DNA of 64,000 bases, from the NCBI GenBank assembly GCA_000702525.1, contig JNIN01000001.1, positions 1,870,501-1,934,500 of the forward strand, given 5' to 3'. The notes beneath the pieces are model-generated. The model searched no databases and was not told where the DNA came from. It was given only the letters and a program-made list of their open reading frames with translations. Of the stretch, positions 60,819 to 64,000 are shown piece by piece. Position numbers and translations under genes: made by a program. This DNA is from Lachnospiraceae bacterium AC2012. Lineage in GTDB: Bacteria; Bacillota; Clostridia; Lachnospirales; Lachnospiraceae. Position 1 is the first letter of the stretch; each line of letters opens with the position of its first letter.

Positions 60819-62522
60819 ATGAGTAAATTAAAGAGTTTCACGTACCGATGGTACGTGAAGGCATGCGGGATATTTCTTTGTGGCATTTCTATTCCTATAT
60901 TTCTGCTTGGATTCTTCGGGTTTTGTATATCTCAAGAGGAGTTTGGTGCAGGTCTTTCATATTATGATATGGCTTACGCAATTTTTGAGTGGGGTTGGTT
61001 TTCAACTCCAGCAGATGCTCATGAATTTGTAGAATTTCTTTTGCAAGGTCGAATCCCATTTAGCATATTAGGTGTTGCAGTTTTTGTGCTATCTGCTATT
61101 TATCTGTGCTTTGTATGTGGTCATAGACCGGACAGCGAGGAAGTGAAGCTTCGCTTGCTGGATCGAATCCCTTATGGAGTCGTAGGTTTTGTCTGGCTCA
61201 TGATTGCAGGCAGTTGTTTTGCAGCATTGGTTGATTTTGTAGGCTATGACTTGGGAATTGCGGAACCGACAGTATTCTTTGCTTTATCCATCAGTTTGTT
61301 CTATACCTGTTTCTATCTTACCATGGCCTTTGTGCTTACGACGATTGTAAGAATCAAGGCACGTATGCTTTGGAAGACAACCTTCGTATATTATTGCTAT
61401 CGATTTATTAAGGATCATTGCAGTAACTGGCCACTTCATAGACTGTTTCGTTATATCAAGGAAAATTGGGAAGTTGGTGGAAAGACGGTACAGCATGCAG
61501 CATGGTTGATCGGAATCCTTACAGCGCTTGAATTTATCGGCTTATTATTGTTTGATCAGACGGGTGTCATTCTCTTTATTTGGATTTTCTATCGTCTGCT
61601 GACGATTCCATTTATGCTGGTTCTCGTTTTGCAGTGGAAGAAAATCAGCCAGGGCATCCATCGTCTGGTATCCGGTGATATCGAGCATGCAATTGATACA
61701 ACCGGCATGTATTTTGATTTTAAACAGGATGCAGAGAATCTAAATCAGGTGGGAGATACGGTTCGACGCGCAGTCAATCAGCAGATGAAAAGTGAGCGCC
61801 TAAAGACAGAATTAATCACGAATGTCTCCCATGACATCAAGACGCCACTCACTTCCATTATTAATTATGTAGATTTATTACAGAAGGAAATGAATCATCT
61901 CGAGGATCCGGATGAAATGAATCATCTCGAGAATCCGGAGAGCAGAGAGCGGCAGCAGGAATATCTGGAAGTTCTCTCGCGTCAGAGCAATCGCTTAAAG
62001 AAACTGATTCAGGATTTGATCGATGCATCCAAAGCGACGACGGGCAATATCGAAGTGGATATAAAGCCGATGGTCATCGATGTTATATTGAATCAGGCAA
62101 TCGGTGAATTCGAAGATCGACTCCATGCATGTAATCTTGAGTTATGCGTGGATGAGAAGGTGAAGGAGAAAACCATTCTGGCAGATGGAAGACATCTCTG
62201 GCGTGTGTTTGATAACCTTCTCGGAAACATTGTGAAGTATTCCCTTCCGGGAACCAGAGTCTATGTCGATGTAGATGCCGTACATTTTGCATCCGGAAAT
62301 CGAATCGGTATCACGTTTCGAAACATTTCCAAAGAGAAATTAAATATCGCGCCGGAAGAATTGATGGAGCGATTTAAACGTGGAGATAGTTCCAGAAATA
62401 CCGAGGGCAGCGGCTTAGGTTTATCGATTGCAAATTCGCTTGTGCAGTTGATGGATGGAGAGATGCAGATCCACATAGATGGGGATCTCTTTAAAGTGCA
62501 GCTGTTGCTCAAAGAAGCTTAG
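60819..62522 (+). CDS. sensor histidine kinase (VanS-like)
   Basis: About 568 residues. Five to six membrane segments in the first ~275 residues, then the DHp domain with His338 (TNVSHDIKTPLTSIINYVD) and an ATPase domain (DNLLGNIVKYS; GSGLGLSIANSLV). GGAGG seven bases before ATG 60819 decides the start. A 27-bp in-frame tandem duplication (61890-61943) lengthens the loop after the first DHp helix by nine residues (MNHLEDPDE / MNHLENPES). Ligand unknown. Confidence 0.88.
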   Translation: MSKLKSFTYRWYVKACGIFLCGISIPIFLLGFFGFCISQEEFGAGLSYYDMAYAIFEWGWFSTPADAHEFVEFLLQGRIPFSILGVAVFVLSAIYLCFVCGHRPDSEEVKLRLLDRIPYGVVGFVWLMIAGSCFAALVDFVGYDLGIAEPTVFFALSISLFYTCFYLTMAFVLTTIVRIKARMLWKTTFVYYCYRFIKDHCSNWPLHRLFRYIKENWEVGGKTVQHAAWLIGILTALEFIGLLLFDQTGVILFIWIFYRLLTIPFMLVLVLQWKKISQGIHRLVSGDIEHAIDTTGMYFDFKQDAENLNQVGDTVRRAVNQQMKSERLKTELITNVSHDIKTPLTSIINYVDLLQKEMNHLEDPDEMNHLENPESRERQQEYLEVLSRQSNRLKKLIQDLIDASKATTGNIEVDIKPMVIDVILNQAIGEFEDRLHACNLELCVDEKVKEKTILADGRHLWRVFDNLLGNIVKYSLPGTRVYVDVDAVHFASGNRIGITFRNISKEKLNIAPEELMERFKRGDSSRNTEGSGLGLSIANSLVQLMDGEMQIHIDGDLFKVQLLLKEA

Positions 62523-62528
62523 GAATCC

Positions 62529-62723
62529 GGAGCGTCGTCTGTGTATCCATTCACTAAGAAAATAAAAGAGGCATGTTTCTTGTTGCTGGCAACGTACGAA
62601 AACTCAATCCATTTCGTGTTCGTACTCTCGGTGCCATCCGTGGCACCTCGTGCCAGCAGCATAGAAGCATGCCTCTAAATTTTCTAAGCTCATTCGACAC
62701 AGTCCGCCGCCCCCAACAATCCA
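62529..62723. repeat. 195-bp structured repeat element, copy A1
   Basis: The core (62555-62690) is a long palindrome: TAAGAAAA/TTTTCTA, AGAGGCATG/CATGCCTCT and TGCTGGCA/TGCCAGCA arms enclose two inner hairpins, CGTACGAA/TTCGTAC and GGTGCCA-TCCG-TGGCACC. A 195-bp copy lies at 63635-63829 with few differences, mostly in loops. Confidence 0.85.
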
Positions 62724-62804
62724 ATGTCATTTAGATAGTAAATAAAGAATAGTGTATCATTAAAAGCATTATAATCACAGACAAAATACAGCCAGTTCTC
62801 GGGT

Positions 62805-63409
62805 TTACGGTCAAAAATTGTATTTTTGAAAAAGGCAAACAGACACAACTTTGATTGTTTTAGCGTGATTATCAGTTAATTTTGCACACTTTACAGAATA
62901 TATCCTCGTTTTTGAATTTCTTCCGTAAGCCGATTTTGTAATTTTCATCAAATTACGGTAGAAATCCTGATTCAGTTGCCATATACCGTAATGCTCTTAT
63001 TATTGAAAACAAGTTATGTTGTCCTTTACAGAAGAGCGCTACTTTATATCTACTTTTTCTGTAATCTGATAAACAGTTAAGAAAATTGATTACAGAAAAC
63101 TTGCCTTTTCAACTTGAGATTCTGTAATCTGAAAAAATCCAGGATTTTTACTACGGTAAAAATAGAGTAACGAGCAAATCGTTCCGTAAAACAGCATATT
63201 GTTAAAAAATTTTAGTAATGCATTTACGGAACAGGATTTGAAAACAAGTATGTATTCTGTAATTAGCAATATGAAGACAAGACGTAAGTATACTTATTTA
63301 TTTCGGCTTGGCTACTTTTAATCATGGAGCGAACGCAGCTGTCAAGGGCGAGCCGCTTGCGGTGCTTTGCACCCTTGACAGCTGCGTTCGCCCATGATTG
63401 CTTCTGTAA
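62805..63409. other. gene-less AT-rich segment with clustered TTACRG/CYGTAA motifs
   Basis: About thirteen copies of TTACAG, TTACGG or their complements occur in both orientations over 600 bases, for example near 62805, 62891, 62953, 63059, 63090, 63123, 63223, 63255 and 63403. No coding frame is supported here. Confidence 0.5.
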
Positions 63410-63430
63410 TCAAGCCGAAATGAATAAATA
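63293..63430. repeat. long palindromic element, copy 2
   Basis: ATTTATTTCGGCTTG / CAAGCCGAAATGAATAAAT outer arms, ATCATGG/CCATGAT, GCAGCTGTCAAGGG/CCCTTGACAGCTGC, and hairpins CCGC-TT-GCGG and GGTGC-TTT-GCACC. It is homologous to 18530-18653. Confidence 0.78.
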
Positions 63431-63634
63431 TAGCCAGAGTGGCTCTGATTGGTTGACATGAACTTCTTTTTTACTAACTTTTGATACATACAGAATAGCA
63501 ATTACTATGGTCTTTTGGGACGGCTTATCTAAATGACATTGCCCACCAATCCACCGTCACCCTGAAATAAACGCGGGTACATCCGGAGCACCGTTGTAGT
63601 TTGCTGGTGTATCTCGGGCTCCGGCGGATAGTTA

Positions 63635-63829
63635 GGAGCGTCGTCTGTGTATCCATTCGCTAAGAAAATTAAAGAGGCATGTTTCTTGATGCTGGCAACG
63701 TACGAAATCTCAATCCGTTTCGTGTTCGTACTCTCGGTGCCATCCATGGCACCTCGTGCCAGCAGCATAGAAGCATGCCTCTAAATTTTCTAAGCTCATT
63801 CGACACAACCCGCCGCCCCCACCAATCCA
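63635..63829. repeat. 195-bp structured repeat element, copy A2
   Basis: Second copy of the A element (first at 62529-62723). It is flanked on both sides by a related ~90-bp unit: 63544-63634 and 63819-63912 share ACCAATCCACCGTCACC, TCCGGAG and CCGTTGTAG blocks. Confidence 0.85.
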
Positions 63830-63832
63830 CCG

Positions 63833-64000
63833 TCACCCCGAAATAAGCGCGAGGATCCGGAGCTCCGTTGTAGCTTGCGGGTGTGTTTCGGGGCCCGGTG
63901 TCTTATTGGGAGCGCTGTCCGAGGCATTCATTTTAGTGGTTAATTTTTCGAGCTTTTCGGAGACAAAGGGGGTGTGCCGAGTTGATTTGAACAAGCTTAG
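63833..64000 (-). CDS. possible C-terminal end of a minus-strand gene (partial)
   Basis: A frame open from the right edge runs 55 residues to TGA at 63835-63833, ending VSEKLEKLTTKM, NASDSAPNKTPGPETHP, ATTELRILALISG. The last part is encoded by the repeat unit at 63819-63912. It may be a real protein tail altered by the repeat, or chance. Confidence 0.3.
   Translation of the reverse strand, partial: LSLFKSTRHTPFVSEKLEKLTTKMNASDSAPNKTPGPETHPQATTELRILALISG

Noticed and set aside
63529-63768. Minus-strand frame of 79 residues
   Set aside because: It lies across the A and B repeat units and its parts correspond to hairpin arms, so it is not supported as a gene.

Overview
The window looks like chromosome from a motile, strictly anaerobic member of the Lachnospiraceae (Clostridia). 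The evidence is gene content: a Lachnospiraceae-type flagellin with sigma-28 promoters, a GH2 and a GH31 glycosidase, a GPH sugar symporter, FeoA/FeoB with the clostridial FeoB-associated Cys-rich peptide, a split ThrE exporter, a DUF6033-like protein and a 28-residue holin-like toxin. No rRNA, tRNA or CRISPR array was seen, and I do not assign a genus.

Layout. 1-3.9 kb: hydrolase tail, flavodoxin-like reductase, cyclophilin-like lipoprotein, membrane hydrolase, MATE pump. 4.0-7.3 kb: a phosphatidylethanolamine operon (PAP2-like, LPG-synthase/flippase-like, pssA, psd), closed by a terminator that contains the psd stop codon, then an apparently leaderless dinB. 8.7-13.8 kb: two uncharacterised sigma-28-controlled proteins and a convergent giant flagellin of 1014 residues. 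14.1-18.4 kb: GH2 glycosidase, membrane FKBP isomerase, hydrolases and an orphan FakA-like domain. 18.4-19.5 kb: non-coding, with a long covarying palindrome and a 40/52-bp repeat array. 19.5-27.1 kb: a large iron-sulfur flavoprotein with hypA and a Rex-like site, an esterase, a cytidylate-kinase-like protein, a small alarmone synthetase, an EamA transporter and an arginase-family protein.

27.2-36.4 kb is the metabolic centrepiece: an apparently complete sulfoquinovose (SQ) cluster of the sulfofructose-transaldolase type. It encodes a YihQ-like GH31 sulfoquinovosidase, a GPH importer, transaldolase, a sulfolactaldehyde-reductase-like dehydrogenase, a DUF4867 protein, a TauE-type exporter, a fucose-isomerase-like SQ isomerase and a ROK regulator. 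A palindromic operator lies over the promoter. The sulfoquinovosidase carries Gln where YihQ has the sulfonate-binding Arg301. A sigma-28-controlled small protein and guaA follow.

38.8-45.9 kb is an accessory stretch: a type I toxin, truncated relics (PDDEXK/DUF1016, BRO-type antirepressor, DinD, DUF4417, a polymorphic-toxin tip with its immunity gene), an MFS pump, one intact sigma-28-controlled gene, a HigA-like repressor under a 34-bp perfect palindrome, and a 176-bp direct repeat copied from the DJ-1/PfpI gene. 45.9-62.5 kb returns to core-like genes: endonuclease IV; a phosphorelay of hybrid kinase, solute-binding protein, Hpt and HD-GYP regulator; split ThrE; metY; feoA/feoB; guanine deaminase; AIM24; and an OmpR-type two-component system. 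62.5-64 kb is non-coding and repeat-rich: two copies of a 195-bp hairpin element, the second copy of the covarying palindrome, and a cluster of TTACRG/CYGTAA motifs.
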